NCBI GenBank assembly: GCA_023374025.1
Contig: SIJG01000094.1
Coordinates: 103,763 to 167,762 of the forward strand
Reading direction: 5' to 3'
Origin: Heterodera schachtii
Lineage: Eukaryota > Nematoda > Chromadorea > Rhabditida > Heteroderidae
DNA: 64,000 nucleotides
Shown here: positions 34,682 through 45,131 of the stretch, one piece after another
Layout of the letters: each line of letters starts with the position of its first letter
Numbering within the stretch: position 1 is the first letter of the stretch
Position numbers and translations under genes: made by a program
Notes under the pieces: model-generated
The model's database searches: none
What the model was told of the DNA's origin: nothing
The model's input: the letters and a program-made list of their open reading frames with translations, nothing else

Positions 34682-34951
34682 TTCATTGTCATTTTTTCTT
34701 GGCGCCCGTGGGCCGGCGACACCGTCGTGCCCTTTGAGCTGACCAACAAATTGAGCGGCGACGGCGTCGAGGAGCTAATGACATTGAAGCAATATGAACG
34801 CAATCGCTTTTTGCTTGTGCGTTGTCCGCTTTTGCGCGACCAGCGCAAATGGACGGAATGGGAAAGGGAGGCGAAAGAGTGGCGATTTGAAGAGCGATGG
34901 AACAAAATTGACATTTCCGTTAATGAGGCCGATGTTGCGGACGGATACTGA
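34682..34951 (+). pseudogene. F-box-like family gene, 3' exon cut by LTR
   Basis: The open frame continues directly out of the LTR edge and stops at TGA 34949-34951. It contains VVPFELTNKLSGDGVEELMT and FLLVRCPLLRDQRKWTEWE, the same pattern as the C-terminal exon of the array genes (PFELVNERT...LTL...LLKRCPI...W), but of a third, more divergent branch that I recall from Globodera/Heterodera. No 5' part is found on either side of the retrotransposon, so this is a remnant of a gene interrupted by, or recombined with, the BEL element. Confidence 0.6.
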
Positions 34952-35223
34952 CGAGCGACGGGTGGCACTACGTTCTGCCCCCCCCCCCCACCCCTCGCTC
35001 GCCGTTTCCCCACGTAACATCACCATCCCCCGTATGGTCCAAAAAAAATTGTTTTTTTTTAAACTCTTTTGTTTAAGATTTTATTTTAAAAAAACTAATT
35101 TTTTTAGAGAAAATTTCAAAAAAAATTGAGAATTTCAGCGATTTTTCAAAATTTTTTGATAAATTACTGTTTTTTTCAATAAAAATAGCTGAAAAAATTT
35201 TTCAAGGATTTTTAGGGATTTGC

Positions 35224-36003
35224 ACGGGGAAGCAGCTCATACATGAAAAAGGGGGGGGGGTCGACCCCCCCCCCCCCATTTCGCCCGCAAAGGGCCCAAA
35301 ATGTCGGACCATTTCGCACCGAGGGGGGGCCGGTGTAAAAGAGGTGGGGGGGGGGGGGGTCGCCGCCGAAGGGGAAAAGAGGGAAATTTCTGAAAATTTT
35401 GGCTATTTTCTTAACAAAATTCATTAAAAATTCATAAAATTTTCCCCGGCGGCGCCTATCGGCACCGCCGGCCCCCAAAAAATCTTATTTTTTCCTTAAA
35501 AATTAGCCAAAAATCTCAAAATTTGGTCATTTTTTAGACAAAATCTGCTTACAAATAGCATTAAAATTACAAAAAATTTTCCGGCGGCGCCTATCGGCGA
35601 ACCCCCCTGTCCCCTAAAAGTTTTTTTAATAAACCGCGCCGCAAAAAAACGTTTTTTTATAAACAAAAAAAGTCGTCCACTTGTTTAAAAATCGCAAAAA
35701 TTTGGCAGTTTTTGGTGAAAATTTGTTAACAAATTGCACTCGAATTTTCAAAAATTTTCCCCGGCGGCGCCTACCGGCACCGCCGGCCCCTTTGTTCGCG
35801 AAATTTTCTTAAAAAAACCATGCCGCGAAAAAAAGCGGTTTTTGAAAAGCAAAAAAAAAAGGTCGTCAAATTACATGGGTGGACCATTTCGCAAAATTGG
35901 CCGCTGACCCCCCCGTCGACCCCCCCTCCCAGACCATTTCGCAAAAATTTTGGTTGACCCCCCCCCCTTTTTCATGTATGAAGCAGCTCTTCCCCCCCTT
36001 CCC
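35224..36003. mobile_element. GC-rich foldback with repeated internal hairpins
   Basis: The ends are inverted: ggggaagcagct...catacatgaaaaaggggg at the left is mirrored by ccccctttttcatgtatgaa...cagctcttcccc at the right, and both arms carry long G or C runs separated by gtcgac/gttgac. Inside are three related units of ~165 bp (centres near 35457, 35590 and 35770), each containing the hairpin ccggcggcgcctatcggcac plus cgccgg or a variant. No coding capacity and no clear target duplication. Confidence 0.65.
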
Positions 36004-36078
36004 GCCCCTCGTAGTTTTCCCCCCGCACCGTTTTCCCATTGAGTCGTTTCTCCGCTGAATTTTTTTTTTTTTTGAATT

Positions 36079-37164
36079 TTTATTAAATTGCTTTGAGAAA
36101 TTAATGCCGAAAAAATCGTTTCGATTGACCAAGATTTGGTGGTCGGCAAGTACGCCAAATGCCTTGGCACCCTCAATGGCCGCTTTCTGTGAAAAGCCTT
36201 TGTTCTTCAAAATGCCCACACAATGCTTCAGGCCATTGGGCAACGAATTTTCATCGGCAAAATGTTGTGCCGAATCCTGCTGACAGTCAAAAAATAATAA
36301 AATTTTCATTCCGGTCAATTTTGAACCCTGAACCCGAATTCAATCAAAGCCTAAAATTTGAATTTCTTTTTGGTCCTAAAATATTTTAATACAGAAACCG
36401 AAATGTAATTCAATCAAGCAGCATATTAAAGGGCTATTAAAATCATTTTTAGACCAAAGAAATCGAATAAAAAAACAAATTTTTTTGGGCAGGCAAAAAA
36501 ATTTGTGTCGCCCTCCCCTTGAAAATTTTTCTGGCCATAAGTCCGTCCATTAGCTTTAGAGACAAATAAAGTGCACATCGTCTGCTCCTTCCTGCTGCAC
36601 TCGTCGATGTTCAACAGTTCCACTTTTTGAGGTGCCACCGGCGGCTGTGCAAAACGACGTGTCCGACCGACGGCATTTCGATTTGAAAGCCCAACACTCT
36701 CCATCAGCAGCAGACGAATGTGAAAGGGGCTAACATTTTGGGAACATTTAATTTACATGATGGAAAAGCGAAATTTGAATTTTTTAAATTTTATAACAGA
36801 TACAACTAACTTTTCGAAAAAAATTTTGAAAATTTTTTTCGAAATTTCCGACTCTTTGACCACAATTTTTTGAAACATAACGAAATTTTTTGTAATTTTA
36901 CAGGCTAATAGAGAACACATAAAGCTATCGGATGATAATAAATTTGTTCAATTCGGACAACTGAAAGGAGTTATTTCCAAAAATCAGGGAGGGCTATCGC
37001 CCAAAATTTCCCTTTCCGCCATTTGTCACTCAAAATTTGTTTTTCGATGCATAGTTTTTCAATATTAATACCTGGGAAATGGTTGGCTTCTTCAGCTCCG
37101 TTGGTACACTGAAAAAGCCCCGTTTGTCCTCCGTTGTGGTCAATTTGGACGATATCGGTTGCAT
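36079..37164 (-). CDS. Unknown gene, exons only partly resolved
   Basis: Three exon-like stretches on the minus strand. (a) 37164-37072 begins with ATG, 31 codons (MQPISSKLTTTEDKRGFF...), followed by a GTATTA donor. (b) From an acceptor at 36730 a frame of about 70 codons (ESVGLSNRNAVGRTRRFA, VELLNIDECSRKEQTMCTLF, VSKANGRTYGQ). (c) From an acceptor at 36280 down to about 36079 (GLKHCVGILKNKGFSQKA, FGVLADHQILVNRND). Codon composition is clearly protein-like. I do not recognise the protein. The phase between (a) and (b) does not match, so an exon is missing or the gene is broken; its 3' side runs into the foldback at 35224-36003. The interval 36320-36480 and the introns show nothing else. Confidence 0.35.
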
Positions 37165-37749
37165 TTGTATTGTAAAATTCTATTAAAAAAAACGGTAAAA
37201 AAATCGGAGGCTTGAAAATTTTGTATTGGGTGAATCATACATATGACAGTGAGGGAGGCACCGCATGAAAAATTAGGAATTTCTCAAAAATTTAGGCAAT
37301 TTTGCAACAAAAAAAAAAGAAGACAAAAATAGAGAATAGAAAAATTAACAAACTTTCTGTGTTTTAAGGCCTAGAACATTACTAAAACGGGATGAAAAAT
37401 ATTTTGTGGCTGATCAAAATAAAAAATACAAAAAAGGCATTTCCAGTGAAAATTTAAAATTAGCGCGCAAAAATTTACGCCAATTACGCTATTTGGCTTT
37501 ATGAGCAATTTTGTCTGACACTTGACCCATAGTGCCATGGCATTTATTGTGTTGTGTTGCTATTTGATGAAATCTTCATTAAATCATTAGTCATTTTATC
37601 AACGATTACTCACAATTTTAATTACCTAATTACATACACATAAAATACAATGGAAATGAGTGAAAGTATGAGGGAGCAATGGTCAAATACATACAAACAA
37701 ATTATACAATATTGAAATGGCATAGTGCCAAAATCATTTCGGTCATTAA

Positions 37750-38033
37750 TTATTTACATTTCTTTTTTGTTTTGGCGTCGTCGTTTTTTGACATGGCCAA
37801 AAAGAACCAAAGAATGATGACACAAACGACCAACAGCAGAATAAAGACGGCACACCAACTGAAAGATTGGGGAAAGGTCAAAGCGAGAGAATCCAAAAGT
37901 GAAGTTTTAGCTTCAAAAAGTTATACTTTCAAATTAATTTTGACTTATATAATTGGTTAAAAGTCAAGCAAAATAAATGCGAATTGTCAGAAGAAAAAAA
38001 ATAAAAATAAACGTACAGAATTTCTGAAGACAT
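37750..38033 (-). CDS. Mini-gene: 41-residue membrane peptide (family-2 5' end)
   Basis: Exon 1 38033-38017 (MSSEI plus two bases), intron with GTACGT donor and TTTCAG acceptor, exon 2 37858-37750 ending in TAA. The product is a short N-terminus, a ~20-residue hydrophobic span (VFILLLVVCVIILWFFLA) and a charged tail. It corresponds to the first two exons of the family-2 genes (62418), but a one-base difference changes the tail frame and gives a stop, and no later exons follow. A TATA-type box matching the family promoter lies at 38104-38133. It is either a truncated paralogue or a genuine stand-alone membrane micropeptide. Confidence 0.4.
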
Positions 38034-38675
38034 TTGCAGGAACAAATGCCGGAAAATATAGGGAGAATGAATGAAGAGAATGGAATGAGGAGAAGAGAAA
38101 AAAAGGCATTTTTATACAAAAAATATAAGCGGAGATTTTCCCTTTTTAAGCTACCTACCTAGGTAAGAATTCGAAATTTTTTTTTAAATTTACCAACTAT
38201 GTACATTAAGGCTCACAGATGTGCTGATTTATAAGCAATTTTTCTGCTTTTGAATAGTCAAATTTGATTTTTTAACTTTTTAGGAATTTAAGGACTTTTA
38301 TGGCACTTTAAGATTTAAAAAAAAAAAAAATTAAAAATGGATTTGGCATTTGGCATTTTATCATTTAAGAATGTTATGGCATAATGTTTTCTTTTAAAAT
38401 TATGACTTTTTCAGGACGAATTTTTTCTCATTTTCATAGCAATCAAATTGTTCTCGTCTTCAGCCCGTCCTCCTATTCCTTTAGATTTTCAAAATTTTAG
38501 CCAAATAACTTTTTTTTTGTCAAAACCTACAAATGTTAAAGTGAAATGAAAAATAAAATATTTTCTCATTTTCTAATTACTTTTTCTAATACAAATAAAA
38601 TTTTTAGTTTAATTACCTAATTTCATTTTTCGCAATCACACTTACGACAATAATTGAGCTGCTAATTGACGCAAA
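38034..38675. other. Intergenic, no gene seen
   Basis: AT-rich spacer between the divergent mini-gene (minus) and the family-1 gene at 38676 (plus). Contains the promoter element at 38104-38133 and otherwise only low-complexity A/T runs. Just before the ATG at 38676 is gctgctaattgacgc, a version of the conserved tgctaattg leader of family-1 genes. Confidence 0.5.
38104..38133 (-). promoter_or_regulatory. TATA-type promoter element of the mini-gene
   Basis: On the minus strand, gcttatattttttgtataaaa followed by atgcc, a relaxed version of the conserved gctaatattttagtataaaa element found before family genes at 49957, 53509, 60549 and 62321. It is about 70 bp before the ATG. Confidence 0.5.
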
Positions 38676-40189
38676 ATGAACCAACGACGTTCAAGGAAAA
38701 AAATGTGAGAAATTTTTAAATGATAGAATTTTCGGCACTTTTGCATTTTCGTGAGCCCTTACAAAAAAAAACCACAGGGGTGGAGGGGTGATTTTGAGAT
38801 AAAATCATTGGTAAAGCCCAACTCGTACTGTGAAAAAAAAACAAAAATTTTTTTCATTTAAGTAATTTTTACGCACTCATTTCAGTTGGATTTGTGCAGA
38901 TGTTTGGATGGATATTCTCCCGTTCTTTGAACGTGTTAAAATTGGCCTCATATTGGCAATGGTTTCCGACCGTTTGGATGCTTTGGTGGACACGCATTTT
39001 GATGGCAAATCAGAATTGACAATTAGCAATTGGACAATGATTAGCAAGGACAAAGGACTAAAACCGAAACTGTCTGTATGTATTGACGACAAATTTGTGG
39101 CATTTCCATTTCCTGACCGTCCGCTGCCAAACAAAATCCGCTTTAATGACCTTCAGATTGAGTATACAATAAATCATATTTTATATTTCTTCAGTTACAT
39201 TGACCACTCCGTCATTGAATTTCTCCGTTCCAACAAGCAAATTTGGGACAGAAGTGGCACCGAATTGGAGTTGGATGTATCAAAGAAAACCGAAGATAAC
39301 CATCCGATTTGGGCAGTTTTTGCCCGTCAAATTTGGCCCATTTTTGCGCCAAATATTCGATATTTCGCTTGCTTTGTTCATTTGGACAAATTGCGTCGTC
39401 TGATTTCGCCAACACTTCTCACTGATCTTGATCAATTGATTTCAATCGATTCTTATAATTTGTTCCCCGACGCGATTACTGATTTTAATGGGCCAAATGC
39501 AACTGTTGGCCAAGCATTGTCCAAATGGTTGCACACTCCGAGCAAAAATGGACGGCCGAAGCGATTATTTTGTGGGAGTTTTATCGGAAACTTTGATTGG
39601 ATCGACGGTTTCAAGGAGGTGCGGTTGATTTCATTAAACGACTAATTGATTGATTGCCTTTAATTAGACATTTCTCCGTGCCACCGCTTCGGTCAGCTAC
39701 CAAATTCGTATTGGCATTTGCATGCTAATAAAACCAATTGAGCCATTTAAATTGTTTAACGAACGGACCAAAGAAATGCTGACATTGGAGGAAATTCTGC
39801 AAATTCTTGGAAATTCTTGGCTGTTGAAGCGATGTCCAATTAGTGAAAAGGCGGCGATTCAATGGGAAAACGACGAAAATTGGGACGACAATTTGAACAA
39901 TGTCCACATTACTTTGTGTGGTGGCAAAACTTCGACTGGGTAAGCGTAAAAGGGGTGCACCCCAAAATTTCGCCGCCGAAATTTTTTTTTGAAAAATTCT
40001 AAAAAATTTTCTACGTTTAAGTTTTTTTTCGGCGGCGAAATTTTGTCCCCGTATAAAAGAAAATTCATTCACCCAATTCAAATTGTATTTAATTTTAGGC
40101 CTTCTTGTCGTCCCCAACGGAAGAAGAAGAATAAAAAGAAGAAGAAGCAGGCCAAAGCATTGAAACGTCGTCGGACTGCGCGGAAATGA
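38676..40189 (+). CDS. F-box-like family-1 protein, intact
   Basis: Exons 38676-38704, 38886-39161, 39195-39618, 39668-39939, 40099-40189; 363 residues, phases all consistent. Exon 2 gives an F-box-like start (WICADVWMDILPFFERV...LDALVDTHF); exon 3 the body (YIDHSVIEFLRSNKQIWDRS, QIWPIFAPNIR, LTDLDQLISIDS, KWLHTPSKNG); exon 4 the C-terminal fold (IEPFKLFNERTKEMLTL, LLKRCPISEKA). F-box proteins normally act as substrate adaptors of SCF ubiquitin ligases; that role is inferred only. Oddities: exon 1 is longer than in paralogues (29 nt, GTGAG donor, because the usual early donor is lost); intron 2 is 33 nt and free of stops, so retention is possible; the last exon encodes a Lys-rich tail (RKKKNKKKKKQAK) instead of the usual acidic one; intron 4 holds a MITE. 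Confidence 0.75.
39953..40050. mobile_element. ~100-bp MITE in intron 4 of the 38676 gene
   Basis: Compared with intron 4 of the paralogue at 53843, this intron has about 100 extra bases between gtaagcgtaaaag and the shared aattcattca... end. The insert has a perfect 19-bp inverted repeat, caaaatttcgccgccgaaa at 39963-39981 and its complement at 40027-40045, with ggggt/gtcccc ends. The flanks gcgtaaaag and cgtataaaag suggest a target duplication of 8-9 bp. Confidence 0.7.
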
Positions 40190-41130
40190 ATTAATTTTTA
40201 ATGAGAAATGATCGATCTCACACAATTGGAAATGGATTTGATGCTATTGGAATTTGATTTGAGCTATCTTTGGTAATAGTATACTTTTTATAGTTGAGAA
40301 ATGATCGACGATCCCACCAATTGAACTTTTGATTTGATGCTCTTAATTTTTCTCTCCAAAATGCTTTATTTGATTTGATGCTCTCTTTTTTTCTCTCCGA
40401 AATAGCCTTACTATTACCGCCAAGGGCGTAGGCAGGGAGGGGGGCTGAGGCCTATCGGCACCGCCGGACCCCCATTTTACCATTTTTTTTGAAAAATGGA
40501 GGCCAAAATGGCAAAAAATAGTAATTTTTTGGAGAAGAACGGCGAAAAATTTTGTAAAATACACCCCTTAATTCGGGATTTGAAAAACAAAAATACACCC
40601 CTAAAAATCGAATTTTTGATTTCAGCCCCCCCCCCCCTGCTGAAGGTCTGGCTACGCCTTTGATTACCGCCTGTACAACCCATTGCTGTTTACATATGAA
40701 GTGGGGTCAATGTACAAAACCAATGTATCCATGTGTTGGTCTATGCTGCATTCATTATAAATCAATTATTGTTCATTAAATGGATGTGTACCTATATTTG
40801 AGGAGCGAGGGTAGATCAAACTCGGCTAATTAAAAAGCCATTTATGTTGGCATGCGATTGCCGATTCTCGGCATTTTTTGGGCTCTCGGAACTCCGAATT
40901 GCCAGATTTTTGGGCCAAGAAATTCATATTGTCGAACTGTTTTGGACCGTCGGAATGCCGATTTTCGAAATATAGAGGATGTCGGCACAAATCTCTACTA
41001 ATACGTAGATAAACGCAAATGTACATACCTATGTTTTATTCGAACGAAAGAATTAACAAAAGCATTCTAAGAGAAAATGAGGCACAAAATCCGTTTCCTA
41101 TTGATGAGATCGATCATTTCTCAAATATAA
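40190..41130. other. Intergenic with a foldback element
   Basis: Between the converging 38676 gene and the 41131 pseudogene. Starts with the conserved 3' flank of family-1 genes (gagaaatgatcgatctcaca...gatttgatgctct), contains the foldback at 40422-40662, then about 460 bp of ordinary-looking sequence with no supportable gene. Confidence 0.5.
40422..40662. mobile_element. 241-bp foldback with 9-bp TSD
   Basis: The left end aagggcgtaggcag is inverted at the right end ctggctacgccttt; each arm has a run of G or C (ggaggggggctga / tcagcccccccc). A perfect 9-bp target duplication, attaccgcc, lies at 40413-40421 and 40663-40671. It shares the ctatcggcaccgccgg half-hairpin with elements at 18.8, 35.4-35.8 and 52.1 kb. 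Non-autonomous; probably Mutator-like. Confidence 0.85.
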
Positions 41131-41972
41131 TTAATTTCCGTTGCTCTGATCCGCTTCTTCTTCTTCCACTAATGGTGGCGACAATTGTCTAAAATTATTT
41201 TCATTTTTTATTTTACGACAATCAAAAACTGCTTTTGCTACTCACCCAATGCAATCATTTCTACCCCACAAATCAAATCGGATATTGTTCAAATTGGCAC
41301 CCGAATAAATGTGATATCGCAGCTCAAATCTGATATAGTTAAAATTAGCAATTTTCGCGGTTTTTCCACTTAACTGGCGCAGTCGCCGTCGCCCCAATTG
41401 GGCACCGTTTTAACAGCCAATTATACATCCAATTATAGCCTAATTCTTTGCTATATTTCAGTGTCAGCTTTTGTTTCGTTCACCAATTCAAATGGATCAA
41501 TTGGCATTGTGTCCACAAGAAAATAAAGTTGAATTTTGTAACTGACAGAAGTGGTGGCACGGCGAAATATCTAAAAAAATTGGTAAAATCAAAAGCAATT
41601 TTAACAAAAATAGGACGGGACACCTCTTTGAAGTTGTTGACCCATTCGAGATTCAGTGGACCCAAACAATTATTGCGATACAATCGCTTCGGTTGTCCAT
41701 TTTTGCTTGGAGTGTGCAACCATTTGGACAATGCTTGCCCGGCAGTTGCATTTGGCCCATCGTCAGCAATTCCATCTGGGAATAGAGCACCAGAATCGAT
41801 CGAATTCATTTGATCAAGATCAGTGAGAATTGTCGTTGAAGTGCGACTGCGCAATTGTCCAAATCATCACCATCAGAAAAGTACAAATTGCGAAGGTTTG
41901 TCGCAAAAATTTGCCAAAATTTCACTGGCCAATACAGCCCAAATTTGATCCCTTTCGTATGAATGCACAAAA
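41131..41972 (-). pseudogene. F-box-like family-1 pseudogene, 5' truncated
   Basis: Minus strand: part of exon 3 (41972-41624), exon 4 (41570-41246), exon 5 (41188-41131). Readable pieces include LTDLDQMNSIDS, DDGPNATAGQALSKWLHTPS, LEWVNNFKE and the end QLSPPLVEEEEADQ. Exon 3 carries a one-base insertion near 41926 and a one-base loss near 41851; exon 4 lacks about 11 bp at the NERT motif and then runs into stops. Exons 1, 2 and the first part of 3 are gone, replaced by the tandem repeat at 41985. It is not functional. Confidence 0.85.
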
Positions 41973-41984
41973 AATAAAAATTCC

Positions 41985-42117
41985 ACTTATCCCCCCGGGG
42001 GGATAAATGGAGACGGGGGATTATTATTCAACCCGCTCAGAAACGGAGGGATTAATGGAGACAGTGGGATTAATGGAGACAGTGGGATTAATGGAGACAG
42101 GGGGATAATTAGAGCAT
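41985..42117. repeat. 18-bp tandem repeat beside a G/C palindrome
   Basis: A 20-bp palindrome, ttatcccccc/ggggggataa (41981-42006), is followed by three or four units of gattaatggagacagtgg and single variants (gggggattattattc, gggggataatta). The break coincides with the truncation of the pseudogene 41131-41972, so this is probably part of a foldback-type element that replaced or deleted its 5' half. Confidence 0.6.
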
Positions 42118-42189
42118 ATACGGTAAGCCTTTTTAAACGAAAAAGACTAAATTCCAAAATTTGGACTTTTGACTTTAGTTTCACCAAAT

Positions 42190-42717
42190 AGAGAGCAATT
42201 TGATTTGATTGTATTTTGTCAGATTCGGATTTAGAATATACGATTTGTGTTAAGGATCGCTATCCATACATATCCCGCTTTTTTATTTTAATTTTTATCA
42301 CAAAACATTTTTAACAATGATTATTTTCCATCGCAAAAAATGACATTAAGTATCAATAACTCGCTGCTTTTTATAGCAATTTTAATTGTTTTGAATTTCT
42401 TGCTACATTTTCAAGTCTTAAAATTTTTTTCTTCAACCCGAAAATTTGACACTTTAATTGCTTTTTACTCGTCTGGCTATCCACCTTTCAATGTATCAAT
42501 AAAGATTTGAGGCACAAATAGGAGAAATCCGCTTTTTCAAAAAGTTCTTACAAAAGGCTCAAATTTTTCGATTTTTATGGGTGTATTCTTTTGAAATTCG
42601 CCAAAAAACCCAAATTGTACGACCAATGTTTTATTCGAACAAAAGAATCAACAAAAGCATTTCGAAGAGAAAGTGATGGCATAAAATCCGTTTCCTATTG
42701 ATGAGATCGATCATTTC
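42190..42717. other. Intergenic, no gene seen
   Basis: AT-rich sequence with no recognisable features until the conserved family-1 3' flank (aaatgatcgatctcatcaat on the minus strand) near 42690-42720. Confidence 0.5.
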
Positions 42718-44485
42718 TCAAATATAATTAACTTCGCTGCTTTCATCCGCTTTTTCTTTCTCTTCTTCCGCTGGTGGCGATAATGGCCTAAAATTATTTT
42801 AATTTTTTAAACAGTCAAAAATTGCTGTTGCTGTTCACCCAATGCAATGATTTCCACCCCACAAATCAAATCGAACATTGTTCAAATTGGCACCAGAATT
42901 ATTGTCATGCCAAGGATCAAATCTGATATAATTAAAATTGACACCCGAATTTGCGCGGTCTTTCCACTTAACTGGCGCCGTCTCCCCAATTGGGCACCTT
43001 TTCAACAGGCAATTAAGCAAATGGTATCTTCGCTATGTTTCAGTGTCAGCTTTTCTTTCGTCCGTTCGTTCACCAATTCAAATTGTTCAATTGGCGTTGT
43101 TTCCACGTGAATAAAAAGTAGAATTTTGTAACTGACAGAAGTGGTGGCACGGCGAAATATCTAAAAAATGGCGGCCTACCTCTTTGAAGTTGTTGACCCA
43201 TTCGAGATTCAGTGGACCCACATAATTATCGCGATACAATCGCTTCGGTTGCCCATTGGTGGTCGGAGTGTGGCCATTTGGTCAAAGCTTGGCCAGCAGT
43301 TGCACACGGCAATGGACCGACCCAGCGCAAAGACAAAGTGGCTCCAATCAACGGCAACATCAAAATGCCAATTCAAGTGGAAAAGCCCCCGCCGATTGTC
43401 GAACCACCTCGTCAGCCCCAGCAAAATCAGCCTCAGACAGCCAATTCACCGTTGTTTGTCCGCCGATCAAGCCGAGTCAAAAAGCCCCGCCAATTTTATT
43501 CGCCATCAAAATGATAAAATTTTTTTTTGGCTTAAACCCTACGGGTTCGAATTTAAGAGGGGAGGTGTTAGAGAAAAGAACAATTCAAATGGTTATTGAT
43601 TAGGTGTATGACCCCACGCCACTTCACCATCTTCTCCCCCTCCTTTTCCAATAATTCAGTTGTTAATTGTGCCCACCAAATTGACCTCCCAATTTATTCT
43701 CTGCATTTATTTTATTATTTATTTCTTCGGCAAATAAACTTATTTAATTTGTTATCTTCGGACATAACACATTTGGTCCATCGTCGGCAATTCCATCGGG
43801 TAATAGACTACCAGAATTAATTGAATTCAATTGATCAAGATCAGTGAGAAATGTTGGCGAAGTGCGGCGACGCAAATTGTCCAAATGATTGGCATTAGGA
43901 AAGTACAATTGGCGAATGTTTGTCGCAAAAATTGGCCAAATTTCACGGGCCAAAACATCCCAAATCTGCTGGACATCTTCGGTTTTGCCTGAACGCACAA
44001 ACAATTCCAAATTGGTGCCCATTCTGTCCCAAATGTGCTTGTTGGAACTCAGAAATGTGATCACGGAATGATCAATGTACCTGAAAAAGATAAAATATGC
44101 TTTAATACATACAAAAGTTTGAACTTACTCAATCCGAAAGTGCTTAAAGCGAATTTTGATGGGCAGCGAATGGTCCGGCATCGGAAAATCCACAAAATTG
44201 TTTTTGCCATCGATCCATTCAGACAATTTCGCTTTTGGTCCTTCGTCCTTTTCAATTCTGGTCATTCTCCAAATTGTCAATTCGCTTTTTCCATCAAAAT
44301 GTTTGTCCACCAAAACATCAAAACGGTCGGAAAGCAATGCCATTTTGAGGCCAAGTTTAGCATGGTCAAAAGATGGGAGAATGTCCATCCAAACGTCACT
44401 ACAAAGCCAACTGAAACATGGGAAATTTTTTTAGAGTAAATGAAAATTTTTTAGTTTTCAAGTAAATTCCTGACTGTCGGTTCAT
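42718..44485 (-). pseudogene. F-box-like family-1 pseudogene split by an LTR element
   Basis: Minus strand: exon 1 44485-44475, exon 2 44410-44129 (MDILPSFDHAKLGLKMALLS...), exon 3 44079-43770 and 43304-43180 split by a retrotransposon remnant, exon 4 43160-42839, exon 5 42787-42718 (LSPPAEEEKEKADES). Apart from the insertion, the second half of exon 3 has lost two bases near the KWLHT motif, intron 3 is only 19 bp (too short to splice), and exon 4 has a frameshift before LLKRCPIGE. The first half is still intact, so decay followed the insertion. Its start and GTCAGG donor are unusual compared with the GTAAGG of paralogues. Confidence 0.85.
43305..43769 (+). mobile_element. 5'-truncated LTR retrotransposon remnant
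   Basis: Contains the last ~69 codons of a pol-like frame ending at 43514 (FVRRSSRVKKPRQFYSP, the basic proline-rich end typical of Ty3/gypsy-type polyproteins), a polypurine tract (aagaggggagg, 43555-43565) and a 204-bp 3' LTR, 43566-43769, beginning TGTTAG and ending ATAACA. Everything upstream is missing. It sits in exon 3 of the 42718-44485 gene, in the opposite orientation, with only a CA shared at the two edges. The family call is tentative. Confidence 0.75.
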
Positions 44486-44734
44486 TTTTGTGGTTCAATC
44501 AATTCAGTACACTTTTGCCGTTTTACAATTGATTGATGTCACAAAATGATGAATACCTAAATAATTGTCCTGTAAAACCCTTTTCTAAACAATAAGCAAA
44601 TTCAATCCTTTAGTCTTTTGAATCAGATTCCCCCACTTGGAGAGTAAATTAGCAAATCCTATACATATTTCAAATGTAGCGTGATTTAAAAATCAGGTTT
44701 TTGACAATTTTTTTGCGGTGCATTTTGGCGCGCC

Positions 44735-44955
44735 TATGATTCGTCTACTCGACGATTCGTCTACTCAGGCAAAAAGTTACGATTCGTCTACTTAGCCAAA
44801 AAGCCACGATTCGTCTATTACACGATTCGTCTATTCGACAATTCGTCTACTCAGGCAAAAAGTTACGATTCGTCTACTCAGCAAAAAAGCTACGATTCGT
44901 CTACTAAACGATTCGTCTACTCACCCAAAAAGTGACGATTCGTCTACTATACCAA
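44735..44955 (+). repeat. Left tandem-motif inverted end of the MULE
   Basis: About eight copies of cgattcgtctactca or one-base variants, spaced by 0-15 bp of ggcaaaaagtta-type sequence. The right-hand counterpart, in reverse orientation, is 47584-47796. Confidence 0.9.
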
Positions 44956-45131
44956 ATAATTATTTATGAACAAAAATCATTGTGAACATGAAAATTTTTA
45001 CATTTTCTTGGACGCTTGACTCTTTTTATGATCCTATGACATATATACTTATTAACCTTTTTTTCTTAATTCACTTAAGGAAGTTACCTGAAATTATGCC
45101 TATTATAACTCAATTTTCCCATTTTAAGCAA

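Noticed and set aside
35212..35478. Gly/Pro-rich minus-strand frame
   Set aside because: Made of G/C runs in the foldback 35224-36003.
43212..43514. Single 100-codon gene starting at 43212
   Set aside because: The frame joins antisense host exon to the retroelement remnant by chance; the real coding remnant starts at 43305.
44735..44955. CRISPR-like array of short repeats
   Set aside because: Spacers are themselves repetitive and the array is mirrored at 47584-47796; these are transposon ends in a eukaryote.
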